From Psoroptes ovis (taxonomy: Eukaryota; Arthropoda; Arachnida; Sarcoptiformes; Psoroptidae): a stretch of 64,000 nucleotides of DNA. The translations under genes and the position numbers were made by a program. The DNA lies in NCBI GenBank assembly GCA_002943765.1, contig PQWQ01000006.1, forward strand, positions 1,178,001 through 1,242,000, in the 5' to 3' direction. Of the stretch, positions 15,126 through 26,600 are shown in pieces. How positions within the stretch are numbered: the stretch's first letter is position 1; every line of letters begins with the position of its first letter. The notes beneath the pieces are model-generated. The model saw only the letters and a list, made by a program, of their open reading frames with translations. It was not told the DNA's origin and ran no database searches.

Positions 15126-17584
15126 TGTTTAAAAGGTTAGAGTTCTTGCAATTTGAAAATTCAAAAAATTTAATTCAATTTTTTTTGAAAAACAGAAATT
15201 CAAGTTCACAAAAAAAAATAATGCAATCACTTAGGGTAATTTTTTGCTGTTGATTCGATCAAGTCACGATTGCTACTGACAGCATGAGCTTCGGCATTCA
15301 AATGAAAAAAGTCAGAAAATTTTTAAAAACTTGCAAAAATAGCAACAACTTGTTGCTTGCTGTTCATTATATGCTGCTGGTAAGATTATTTTTACTGCGT
15401 GCGCCACTGTTGCTGGTTTTCGGTTTGGTGACTAAACATTTGGCTACTGGCTCAAAATGAAAGAAAATGAGAAAATGTGCACATCACAAAAGCATTAGAC
15501 CTCATAGAGCAATTCGCTTCTAATTTCTATAGCGCTTCTGCACACTTTGAACTGAAGAAATTGAACCAATTTTTCTACTTCTTTTGATTTCTATCAGCTT
15601 TGGTTTGCTCGTTTCTTCTGAATTGACCAATGATTTTGATTTGATTGAATTTTTTTTTTTTCGTTTCGGTTTGGTTTACTGCATTTTATTTTGGTGAATA
15701 AATTCAGAAAAACAAAGCAAATAAATACGAAAACAACAGAAAGGACTCCACCCTCATTGAATTTTTAGTTTTTCTGGCTTACTACTAATGTTACGCATTC
15801 AAATTTTTTGAAAAAAAAATTAAAAACTTTCTGATGGCAGTGGTGATTCGCCAGTGATGGGATGTGGCTTTTGAATATTTTTGCTTTTTGGTTTTTTTTT
15901 TTTTTGGTTTCCTTGATGTGAGACGCCTACATTTTAGCAAAATTTTTTGAATTTGAAGTTCCAATTTGTTCTGAATTTACTGGAAAAAAATGCTGAAATT
16001 TTGATAGATCAAGGGTTTAATTGATTTTATGGCAGACAAAGAAACTCGGAGTCAAGGAATAATTCTCGTTTCACAAAGATTCAATCGATTAATGAATAAG
16101 ATTATCATCTGAGCTGAATGATAGCTTTCTAGTTGAAATATTAAAAAAATTCAAAGCGCTGCAGGTGTTTTGTGCTACGATGCAGAGTCGAATGACATCC
16201 ATTTTATTTCTTCGATTTTTTTACTTCAGGCAAATTATGCAAATTTATTTTGTACATCATTCATTTATTTGATTTTGAATGTCATTAGGTCCATGGTTCG
16301 ATCTTTAAGGGGAACACAGAATAGAATTCGTCCAATTCAAATAATAATAAAAATCTTTGATGATTGATCGATGTTTCAGCTGGATCTTTGGCTGAGATTT
16401 TAGTCATTTGACCATTGAACCATTGTTTCATTTAGATGATTCGATCAAACAAAGAAAAATGATTGAATAAATCAATGAATTCAAATTCATGAACTGAATA
16501 TTGATCTCTGATTATGATGCCTACTAGTGGTGATCATTGTTTCCAACAACTACTGGACTACACTGATCATAATCATCTATGATAAACTAGAAACATTTCG
16601 CTTAGTTTTTCATATTTTCAAATGACCTTAAGACCCGAGACAGAACGCGTGACATCCATCCAATGGTTGCTTGTTGTTATTGATCGTTGCAAAATAGACA
16701 TCAAACTATCGAAAATTCATCTTTTCATAAAAAAATTATCAATTTCAAACACCTGGAATTTTTCCTTATTCAATATGCTTATGGGTATTTTGCTATGGCA
16801 CATAAAAAATTCATAAAAAAACATATGGTTTATTTTATTCCTTATCCATACTGCTATATCGCTGATCAATTCTCAAAATTTATGATCTACAAACAAAAAT
16901 CGATAATTGAAAATGAAACAATTTTCATTTCATTAATTATAAATTCAATTTTCAATCGCTACTTACGAATGATGATGATGATCATGATGATAATAATGAT
17001 GCACGGAAGGAAGCAAATGGATGAATCAAGATTAGAAGCGAAAAAGACTCATTTACGAGCATCTGGTCCATCTTTGATCATCTCCATACGTGAGACTACA
17101 GGAATCGTTATCATCATCATCATTAATTAAATATCAAAAATATCATAAACAACGGTAGTTTTCACGTTTGATGCTGTAAGTTATGACCAAACTAACCATT
17201 TTGCAGAGCAAAGCAGAGAAAAATCGTGACCATGATGGATCAATATATGATTGGAAATTAAATTTACTTCGAAACCATCTGATTTTTTTTTTTGCTGCAG
17301 TGATTCTACCATTTATACATCCATTCATTATCAGGATAATAAATGATTTACTTGTTGTTTTTTGTGATATGTTCACTCTGATCTAATCAGTTTGCGCAAT
17401 TCAGAAAAAAGGCAGATGTTTTGTGATTTTTTTGGATTTCAAAATTTTCCTTAAATTTTGCTGCCATAAAAATTACAATCATGCAATTGATTGCCATCTG
17501 TTGTGCCACAATTACGATTGTCATTTTTTATTTTTAAATTTTTTCTCGAATAATTAAAATGAAATAATTGAACAAAATCATTAT
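15126..17584. other. Intergenic region upstream of the odd-skipped gene and downstream of the protease
   Basis: No protein gene is supported. On the minus strand a good splice donor (GTAAGT, 16966-16961) follows a slightly GC-richer stretch and could end a 5' untranslated exon of the odd-skipped gene, using an AG just upstream of 15125; this is inference. A second minus-strand mini-frame at 17123-17049 ends in a GTAAAT donor-like site. An AATAAA on the minus strand at 17532-17527 lies about 55 nt past the protease stop codon and is a plausible poly(A) signal. Poly-T and poly-A tracts are frequent around 15650-15905. Confidence 0.5.
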
Positions 17585-19119
17585 TTAAACAATTGCATAC
17601 ATCACATATGTATTGATACCGCATAAATTTTTACCACGTTTCATTTGGAAAAAACCTTTTTCACCCCAATTTTGTCCCCAACTATTTTTAATGATCCATG
17701 AATGTTCATTCCAACCAATTATAGTTACAGCATGATTAGTTTGTTTTGAGCAATTATCATTATCATAACTGCCACTTTTATAATGTTTCATTGTTCTATC
17801 ATCAACATGTATCGTTGTGTATACTGGACCGAATTCCCGTAAAATAAACTGTATATCTTCATCGATCAATTCTTCTTTTTGTCCATTTTGTTGTACATAT
17901 TTTCCACGTAAACAATAATCATGGATTAATGCAACTTTTTGTTGTAATTTATTAGGATTAGGACATTCATTTTCCTTTGCTTCATATGGCAGTGTGCGCT
18001 CAGCAGTAATGCCATCTTGTTTCATGATATATTTATATGCATCCACACCAGTACCACCTTTGCAACCATTTTGTTTCGCACAATCAATTAATTCTTGTTC
18101 GCTTAGATCAAATTTACGATCATATGTTTTATTTTTGATCAAATAAACACTTTCAATGTTGGCCAATGTTGTGAATGCCCAACAACTACCACATTCACCT
18201 TGAAATTTTATCGGGGTAACTACATTCATATCACGCCAATCAAATTTTCTCGGTAATTGTGATTTATTTCTCACCAAGCATTTTCTCGGAACTTCAGTTG
18301 TGATTCGCGCATTCGAATCATTATAATCATTAAACACTGATCGTGGACGTTTAATATTATTATTGGGGTTATGAGTTTGATCAATTCTTTCCCCTTTCAT
18401 TACACCAAAATCTTCATCACTCTTAGAGAGAAATAGAATTTAAAAATGATTTAATTAAATGATAATCAAGCAAACATTACCCAATCTGATAAATGAGTCA
18501 AGCCAACCTGGTAGCCATGCGGTTTCCTTAGACAATCAATCGTTTGCCTAGCAATATTGACCATTGAATCAAAAAGATTCTTGATGCGCACTAAGAATGG
18601 TTTACTTTCAAATCTTTCATCAGAAAAATGGCGATAAAATAATTTAACAGTGGTGAAAAATGTATTTTCAAATATATTATGAATATTATTATCATTATCA
18701 TCATCGGTCAACATATGCATATTATAGCATCGATTTATTTGATCAATTTTATATTGACTTATGTTTGGAAATAATGTGGAAAATAATTGATCCATTTTGA
18801 GACCGACTTTATTCAAAAATTTCGCGACATCATTTCGATTATTTTCGATTAGATTTTGTATCTTTTCGCCAATAGTCTTTGATACACTAGGCAATAATGA
18901 TTCTGGTTTTTTCGCAACAGATTTGATTGCTGAAATCTTATTCGTTACCGATGATGATGACGAAGAAGATGATGGTCTATTATTAAGTGGCGAAGCGGAC
19001 AATTTTTTCTTTATCATTTCCGATTTTTGTATAACATTTGACAAATTTAAATCGCATTTGCTCAAATGACTAAGTAAAAGTAAATTGAGAAATAATAAAT
19101 TTATAATTAAAAATTTCAT
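17585..19119 (-). CDS. Secreted papain-like cysteine protease (C1A, group 1 allergen-like) with long pro-region
   Basis: Predicted secreted papain-family endopeptidase related to the digestive group 1 proteases of mites. Two exons, 19119-18481 and 18421-17585, join in phase 0 across a 59 bp GT-AG intron to give 491 residues. Residues 1-22 form a signal peptide (hydrophobic Leu/Ile run ending SKC). A Ser-rich and helical region follows to about 160, then a weak I29 inhibitor domain ending THLSDW-SDEDF around the junction. The mature enzyme starts near LPRKFDWRD (about 269). The catalytic set is intact: oxyanion Gln287 and Cys293 in QGECGSCWAF, His443 in TNHAVTIIGW, and Asn459 in IIKNSWGQNWG. 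The usual GCKGG and disulfide cysteines are present. The odd point is length: group 1 preproenzymes are about 320 residues, so about 100-150 residues before the I29 domain are extra. The C-terminal residue is Val with no extension. Substrate is unknown. Confidence 0.93.
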
Positions 19120-19347
19120 GATTTTTTATTTTAATTAAAATTCATCGAAATAATTGATTAATAGACAGATTGAAAATGATGTATGATTTTTATATGCGAA
19201 AATAATTAACATTTTTGAATCACTGGCATCAATCAATCAGGATATAGGAAAATATTTATATATGACAATTTCCGCTCGTTTTTTGCTCAATTTATGCAAG
19301 TGTCATTGTACTTATTAGAAATAATGCGATGTTTTAGGTGCAGCCCC

Positions 19348-20349
19348 TTATGAGAAATAATCATCTAAATTGACCATTCGACAGCTGATATTCCATAACT
19401 GATTAGCCGCTTGATCGTCCAGTGATTCATTGAATACGCAATGATTTTCTTTACAATTACTGTAATATTTGCCTGAATCATTCGATATTGATGGTTCTAA
19501 CGCGCAATACAATGTTGTTTGAACACCCGAATAAACATCTAAATTGAATAGAAAACCAATGATATCGAATATGATTCGTTTGAATCCTTTAACATGTCTT
19601 GTAAGATTCGTATTTATTGTTCCAGGATTCAATGAATAAACTTTCAAATTAGGGTATTTGTTCGAACGGTTCCTCAATTCTTTTGCTAATTTTCTTGTGA
19701 ACAAAACATTAGCTAATTTACTCTGACAATATGCTTCAACTGGATCATATAATGAGGGTTTTTTTGAAAAATTTATATCTTCAAAAAATATTCGACCTCT
19801 TATATGATGAATAGTGCTCACATTTATGATGCGGCCATCTTCTGCATCAATCATTAATGGTAAAACAAAATAAGTTAATAGAAAATGTCCTAAATGATTT
19901 GTAGCGAATTGTAATTCATAACCATCCTCAGAAACAGTTCGTTCTGGACACATCATAACGCCCGCATTATTGATCAATATATCAATGCGATCATAGTGTT
20001 GTCGTAATTTTTCGCCAAATTGGTGTACAGATTTCAATGATGATAAATCACATTGATGTACGTCAATCTCTGCGGAACTACATCGACGACATATATCATT
20101 AGCAGCTTGTTGGCCTTTTAATAAATCTCTACAACACATTATAATTTTGGCACCTCTACGACATAATTGATAACTTGCTTCGAAACCAATCCCACTGTTT
20201 GCACCAGTTATCAATATAATTTTACCATCTAAACGTTGGTCGTTTGTATAGTAACGACGTCCAAGACCGATGAATCGTAAAATATTGGTGAAAAATTCAA
20301 TAAAAAACAAAAATGCTGTCAACATTTCAATAATGATTCTTCGCATCAT
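19348..20349 (-). CDS. Short-chain dehydrogenase/reductase, retinol dehydrogenase 11-14-like
   Basis: NAD(P)-dependent oxidoreductase of the classical SDR family, close in layout to vertebrate RDH11-14, which reduce retinaldehyde and other aldehydes at the endoplasmic reticulum or mitochondrial membrane. Single exon, 333 residues. A hydrophobic N-terminal stretch (about 5-25) looks like a membrane anchor. The cofactor motif TGANSGIG is at 48-55, NNAG at 127-130, and the active-site YCQSK at 207-211 (Tyr207, Lys211). PGTINTNLTRH after the active site matches the PG(x)xxT segment. The position normally holding the catalytic Ser in NVSS is Thr179 (NVST), with Ser178 just before it, and there is a small insertion between this and Tyr207. 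Whether the enzyme is fully active is therefore uncertain. It lies 273 bp downstream of BLTP1 on the same strand. Confidence 0.9.
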   Translation of the reverse strand: MMRRIIIEMLTAFLFFIEFFTNILRFIGLGRRYYTNDQRLDGKIILITGANSGIGFEASYQLCRRGAKIIMCCRDLLKGQQAANDICRRCSSAEIDVHQCDLSSLKSVHQFGEKLRQHYDRIDILINNAGVMMCPERTVSEDGYELQFATNHLGHFLLTYFVLPLMIDAEDGRIINVSTIHHIRGRIFFEDINFSKKPSLYDPVEAYCQSKLANVLFTRKLAKELRNRSNKYPNLKVYSLNPGTINTNLTRHVKGFKRIIFDIIGFLFNLDVYSGVQTTLYCALEPSISNDSGKYYSNCKENHCVFNESLDDQAANQLWNISCRMVNLDDYFS

Positions 20350-20622
20350 ATTATGAGTGATTTGTTTATCGAATAGAAAAGAAATGGTTAAATTTACACA
20401 TCTCTGAATTTTTTATAAAGATTTCAAGGAAATTTGTGGTTGTAATTTTAATATTGAATTTTCATGTTTAATTCAAGAAAAAATAAATAAATTACTCAAT
20501 AATTGTTTAACATTGAATATTGAAAATTAGAGAGCAACATCAAATATGAACAACATAAAACAAAGAAATAAATTTATAAAACTTCACTACAATTTAGAGT
20601 ATTTTTTTCGTCTAGTATCAAA
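20350..20622. other. Short intergenic gap between BLTP1 and the SDR gene
   Basis: AT-rich gap between two genes read on the minus strand. It must hold the 3' UTR of BLTP1 and the promoter of the SDR gene. No coding frame or other element is evident. Confidence 0.5.
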
Positions 20623-23600
20623 TTATTTGCTGTCATTTTTATCGTTTGAAAGTTCGGGCGCCAGTATCGCTGTTATTGTTGTTGGTCCTTCCGATGTAAT
20701 TGGTTTTGAATTTTCTTTTTTATCTTTTTTCAACATTTGATAAACAATAATCGATATAATTTTATCAGCCACATCCATGGTTGATCTTTGTATCCATTTC
20801 GGTATTGTGGTTCTGGCTTGACTGAATCCAAGACGCTGAAGAATGTAATCCACACCGTATGGATCAATGTTTTTACTTGCCCATGAATGCAATCGCACCG
20901 TTGGTTCTAATTGCCAAATCTTTTTTTTTTAAGGAGAATGAATAAATGAAATTTTTTTCAAATTTTTACTTACTTCACATTCAAATTCACGATAATCATG
21001 AATGAGTGCACCAGTTGCCACAGGTGCGGCGTTTGTAGCAGTATTTTCATTAGACTTTTTTCCACTATTTTTCGGTTGTTGTTTTTCATTATTTTTTGCT
21101 GCTTCACCTTTTTTATCATTGATTTTTTTAGCATCTTTTTTGTCTACATCTTTGTCTGATTTGTTAGTTGTCGATGCTCCAGTGGTCGCGAAATTATCAG
21201 ATGACATAGGAATGTTGGCACTTGTTTCGCTAATATAGGAACTGATCAAATTATGCAGGAAAAAATAAGCTTCAGCATCTACTGCAACATAGATATGATC
21301 AATGAAATCTGATCTAAAACTGCACAATACTTTCGATGTATCAGTAGGCTTTATTGGATTTATGATTGGCAATTTTTGTTTGGTCGTCAATTCAAATTTC
21401 ATGCTAGGAAAAGCGAAAATCATTTCTTCTTTATGATGAAATTCGCTAGTTAACTTGCTTCGACGATCGGATTGCATTGTTTTCTGTTGTGAAGGGGTTA
21501 GTGATTCGATGGGCACACCAAAAGCATCGAATTCACAATTATCACAAGTAGGCAAAGGGAATCGATTAACATCGTTCAATACGACCGGTGATAATGCATA
21601 ATGAAACCATTCATGAAAATGACGAAATTGTGGTGGAAACGCTACTGTTCGCGTGATTTTGCTGACGATGGCCATAGTTTCAGTGGGATCGCGTCCATCT
21701 TTTTCATCATTTCGTCCAAGAATCAACTCAAGTTTTTGTATAACGCTTGCTGAATCGGAATTCGAGAGTTCTGCTTCTGTATCAAATGTTATTGATGGTT
21801 CTTTTAGACAAAAAATTGCCCATGACTTTGATCGAAAATTAACGCCATGAAAACAAACCAAAGATATATTTTGTGCTTGTACTTCGATCGAACCCCCTAA
21901 CTTAGAGTTTCTATCTGATAATAATTGTAATGCTTTACGCCAGTATCTATGAAATGGCTTAAATAATGGTTGCAAAGAAACAATTTCCGATGATGATTTT
22001 TCATTTAGTGGCTTCAAATTAGGAGATTCGATTGATTTTTTTTGTATTTTATTTTTTTCATGTGTAGCGATCGCTGTAGTTGCCGTTGATTTGGCAGTTG
22101 GATGCAAAGAATCAAATACTCGTTTTCCACTATGAAATTGTTGAGAGATAAATTCTTCAAGTTTCAAAATTATTTTCATAAAATCAGGAGATGTTGATTT
22201 AGACATTAGAATTTGCATTTGATCCCATTTCAAAGTTGCTTGTATATGAATTGATGGTTCTATCATATTTGATACATTTGTTGATAGGTAATCGATTTTC
22301 GAATTCCATTTATCTGAAAAAGATGCACTTAGATCACTTATTCGAGCCATTAGAATTGATGTCCCCATATAATCGATACGATTCTCAATAGTGTGTAATG
22401 AAAAATACAACCGGTGTTGCGGTTCAAGATTTTTATCTTCGCGAATATTTATTTCGCTACGGATGTCACTTAATTCAACGATTCCACCAACAATGCCTCC
22501 TTTAGCATCTAACGTTGAATTATTTAAACACAGACCGATTCTAAATTTACGATGTTCATTCGAATCAATCGATATAGACCCATCGCACATTAATTCTTTA
22601 GTTTGCCAATTAACATTTCCCATTATATTTCCCATGTTCATTGATACATTTAACTTTGAGAAATTAATTGTAAACAATATTAATGTTTCCCATGGATTAT
22701 TTACCACAGCGATAAGATGCGATTTTGATTTCTTTTTCTTTGGTCGATTCTTGCGTTTCGATGCAATATGTGAACAACTTTCCAAACTTATTTCATTTGA
22801 TAAACTCGTTGTACTACTAATGCTACTACTATCATCTGACGAATAAGTTTCACTGTCATTAAAAAATTTAAGATTTCTTTCAATTTCTTCTTTGTAATCA
22901 TTACCATTGCTATTATCATCATCATCTTCTTCACTGAATATTGCATTTAATGTATTTTCCCCAATGAATATTTTTTTCCATATTGATTTACGATACCAAG
23001 CTTTTGGAAATGCCAATATTTCATTCAAACGTTTAACATCATATTTAAATGTTGCTGTACCGATATCACAAATCGCGGAAAAACTTATGCTTTGCGTCAA
23101 GCAATCATTCAATGATAGTTTTCTTGATCTAGATATATTCATTTTGACAAATTCTACTTGTAATGAAAGTGAATCTTTCCGTTCATTTGCTGAATAGTTT
23201 GTTGCACCACTTGCTGTTGTGTTTGTAGCTTTATTTTTTTGACCACCATATGGATGAAAAATATAAAGTGAAAAATCAGCTAAACATCCCGTAATGTTAA
23301 GACCACCACTATTATTATTTGGCTGAGACTCAACATTGGACAACATTTTGATATTTTTAAAAGTTTTATTTGAAAATTGTTGAAATGTTGATTCATAATT
23401 GAGATCATTAATTGCAGATGGATCAATATCAGAACGATTCGAAGACATTACTAAATCTATTGAAGGTAAATGCAATAAACATTCAACACGAGAAATCGGT
23501 AAACAACCAAGCCGAATAATGGTCGGTTGAAAATGGAAAAAAACAATAACATCAACTGGAAATGATGAATAGTAAACATATGGTGAACCAGCACCAACAC

Positions 23601-26600
23601 CGCCACTACTGGTTGATTCTTTATTATTATTATCATTATTAATGTGTGCAGCAAATTTTTGTGACTGTAAACTGGATAATGTCGCATTTGCTGAATTTTG
23701 TCCAGACATATTTAATGGAATCGGCTTGAGTGCCTCTTCGAAAAAATCTAATATATGTGGACTGATGAATATTTCTTCAGGAATCGAGTTCAATGTTATC
23801 CAAGCAAATAATATAGCTTTTTTCGTTGATTTTACTGATGTTCGGGATATATTTGTTTCCGCCGATGGATGATCATTCAATGGTGGTGATAGCATTGATG
23901 GTGACAGCTTAAGATTACGAAAACTTTGAACTGGTCGCTCTTTTTCATGCGAATCATCGTTAGCATTCACATTTTTTGAACAATAATTCAATTTTATATC
24001 TAATCCTGGTATTAAAAATACGGTAAAATCAGGATTCATACCAACCGATTGTGTATAATCTCGTCTATTTAAATATGATTGGCCTTTCATTAATTTATTA
24101 TATGAACGCGATTTATTGATTCTTTCACGTGAACGATTTATGTTCGATGATTGATTATTAATATTACCATTTGTAGGCGATCGATTGTCAGTATTATTGA
24201 AATTATTTGCATCTGTCATTTCGGTAGCCGAATAATTACGATTATTATCACCGATTATATCGTTTCGTTGTTCTTTTGTATGTAAAACACATTTTCCACT
24301 ATTGAAAAATATTTTCACATTCAATTCAAAATCAATTTTTGGTTCGATCATTGTGCTTGATGTTGGTGCTTGCGTTTGAAAATTCGTCAATTTATTATTA
24401 TAATCATTATTATTACTTTCATTAATTCTATTATTTGATGGTTTTCCTTCATTTAATTTATCAATATTTAAAATAGTTGAATCCAATAGGCTTGTTGACA
24501 GCGGAACATTATCCAAAGATCGATCATCAGTGATGACAACATCATCAATGTCATAGTTCAAATCATTCGGTATCGATATGCTTGATGAACGTGATGTCAT
24601 GCTGCACTCTTCATCGATCTTTAAAGGATTTTTTCCCGAATTTAATTGATCATTTGAAAATTTATTGAATTCATCATATGAATGAATAGATTGACTATAT
24701 ACATGATTTTTGTTCATATCACTTTCAGTTTTTGTAGATTGATTTTGCTTGTTAGTAGAGCTACTATTAGATGGTCTCTTCAATTTTTTGATTACATCAC
24801 GACGAAAATTATTGAAAACAGCAGCTTCCAATTTTCGGAATCTTTCCATTTCTTGTCTGATGGTTTGATCACTTGCACCCAATTGTCGCAAATCATTGAT
24901 TATTTTTGCTTGTTCATTGAATTCTTTTTCGATATTTCTTTTTCTCATCAATTCTTTGGCACGATGAGTAGATGATGCATTCAGATTTAATGCATCACTT
25001 GTTAAAGATGTTTGTAATAATGCAGCTGATGACAGTAATGGGGTTGAAATATTTCTAACTGATTTTTCTTCACTGGACATCATTTTTTCATTTTTCGTTG
25101 TATCGACAGTGTCTAAAGATTCTTCATTATTATCATATTCGTCGTCATCGTCTTCATCATCTTCATCGCCTGCAATTGCTGTCATTGTTTTGAATAATGC
25201 TGAGATTTGTTTTCCAATACTTGTGTCAACGTGTATATCAAAGCCATCCATTTTCCAATGGACATTTAATATCCATTTAGCTTCTGCTAAATAATTGGAA
25301 CTATCATTCAATATTGGTGCGGTTTTGATTGCTGCAGTTGTCGGTGAATGAGCATGATCCATTTGATTATTTTTCTTATTTGTCATTGTACGCGAACAAA
25401 TCTGATATGTACCTTCAGATACCATACAAAGATTCTGTATTGACGGATCTGATAGATCTGGTTTCCAATCATCCAACATTGTTTCGAAATCGTCGGCGAA
25501 CCTGATGCATAAATTTTTGAATTCACCTTTACTCACTAATGACCCGCGCGATAATGCCGATATTCTGGTACTTTCTAATGTCAATACTAATGCATCTTTG
25601 ATATCGGAATCATAAATTCGGCTTTGTGTTGAAAATTTTGATAATGTTGATGTTGTTGATATTGGTAAACAAATGCCAAAATCATCAACAGTCAATTGTA
25701 ATAATAATGTAGTTGATGATTGAGATGAACTGAATGATTGAGTGAAAGGATGCATTTTATCAAAGAACGGTTGTGAGGCTTGTAGTATTTCATTGTTTAA
25801 ACTAGCTCGTTGCTCATTCCAATATTCATAAGCATTTTTATAATTAATCCAAACTAAAATTGCTTTATCTAGCGCCAATGGCTGCACATAAACTAGTGGA
25901 CGATTCAATGTTATCAATACGACTTCTTTATCATCATCATTTTCTAAATCTAAAGTCAAATGATTTGTTGGCTGATTTTGAGATGCATTACGCATACATA
26001 TTTTTGTTTTAAAATACGCTAATTGTTGAAAATCTGGTTCCGCTTCTTCGAATATTTGATTACGGATCAATTGTCCTAAAGCTACGATAAAATCCAATTG
26101 TACTCGTACGAATATTTTGAAATTACGATCACGATCAGCTGCATTCATCAAACGATTCGATACACGAAGATCAATGACACCTGTTTCAAATCGCACGGCA
26201 TTGTTTGTTGGTGTGGTTGCCGTAATTTGTATCCCAGTCATTTTCAAAGATAACGAAAATAAAATTCGCGATGTTGATGTCGATGATGATTCAGTAGCTA
26301 TGAAAGGCTCATTGCCATTCATTCGATTAACAACATCATCATGTTCATTTTCATTTCGTGAAACTTTTTGTAATACTTCATTTATTTCTTTCATGAAAAC
26401 TTTTTGCACGAATAATAAATGATTCAATAAATCGGTTGTGAGTGAATGCTCAAAGGAGCTTATTTCAGCAATCATATTCAAGTAACTGCCTTTGCGAAAA
26501 ACAATGCCATCAGTTGAAAATGATTCAGTACGATTGACCAATTCGGTAGCTGCATTTTTTGATCTATCTAAATCTTTTTTATATTCTGCATCAATATGAA

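Noticed and set aside
16687..17130. 147-codon plus-strand open frame, the longest in the intergenic region near the odd-skipped gene
   Set aside because: Composition is Met/Ile/Phe/Lys noise from ATG repeats and A/T tracts; no conserved motif seen.
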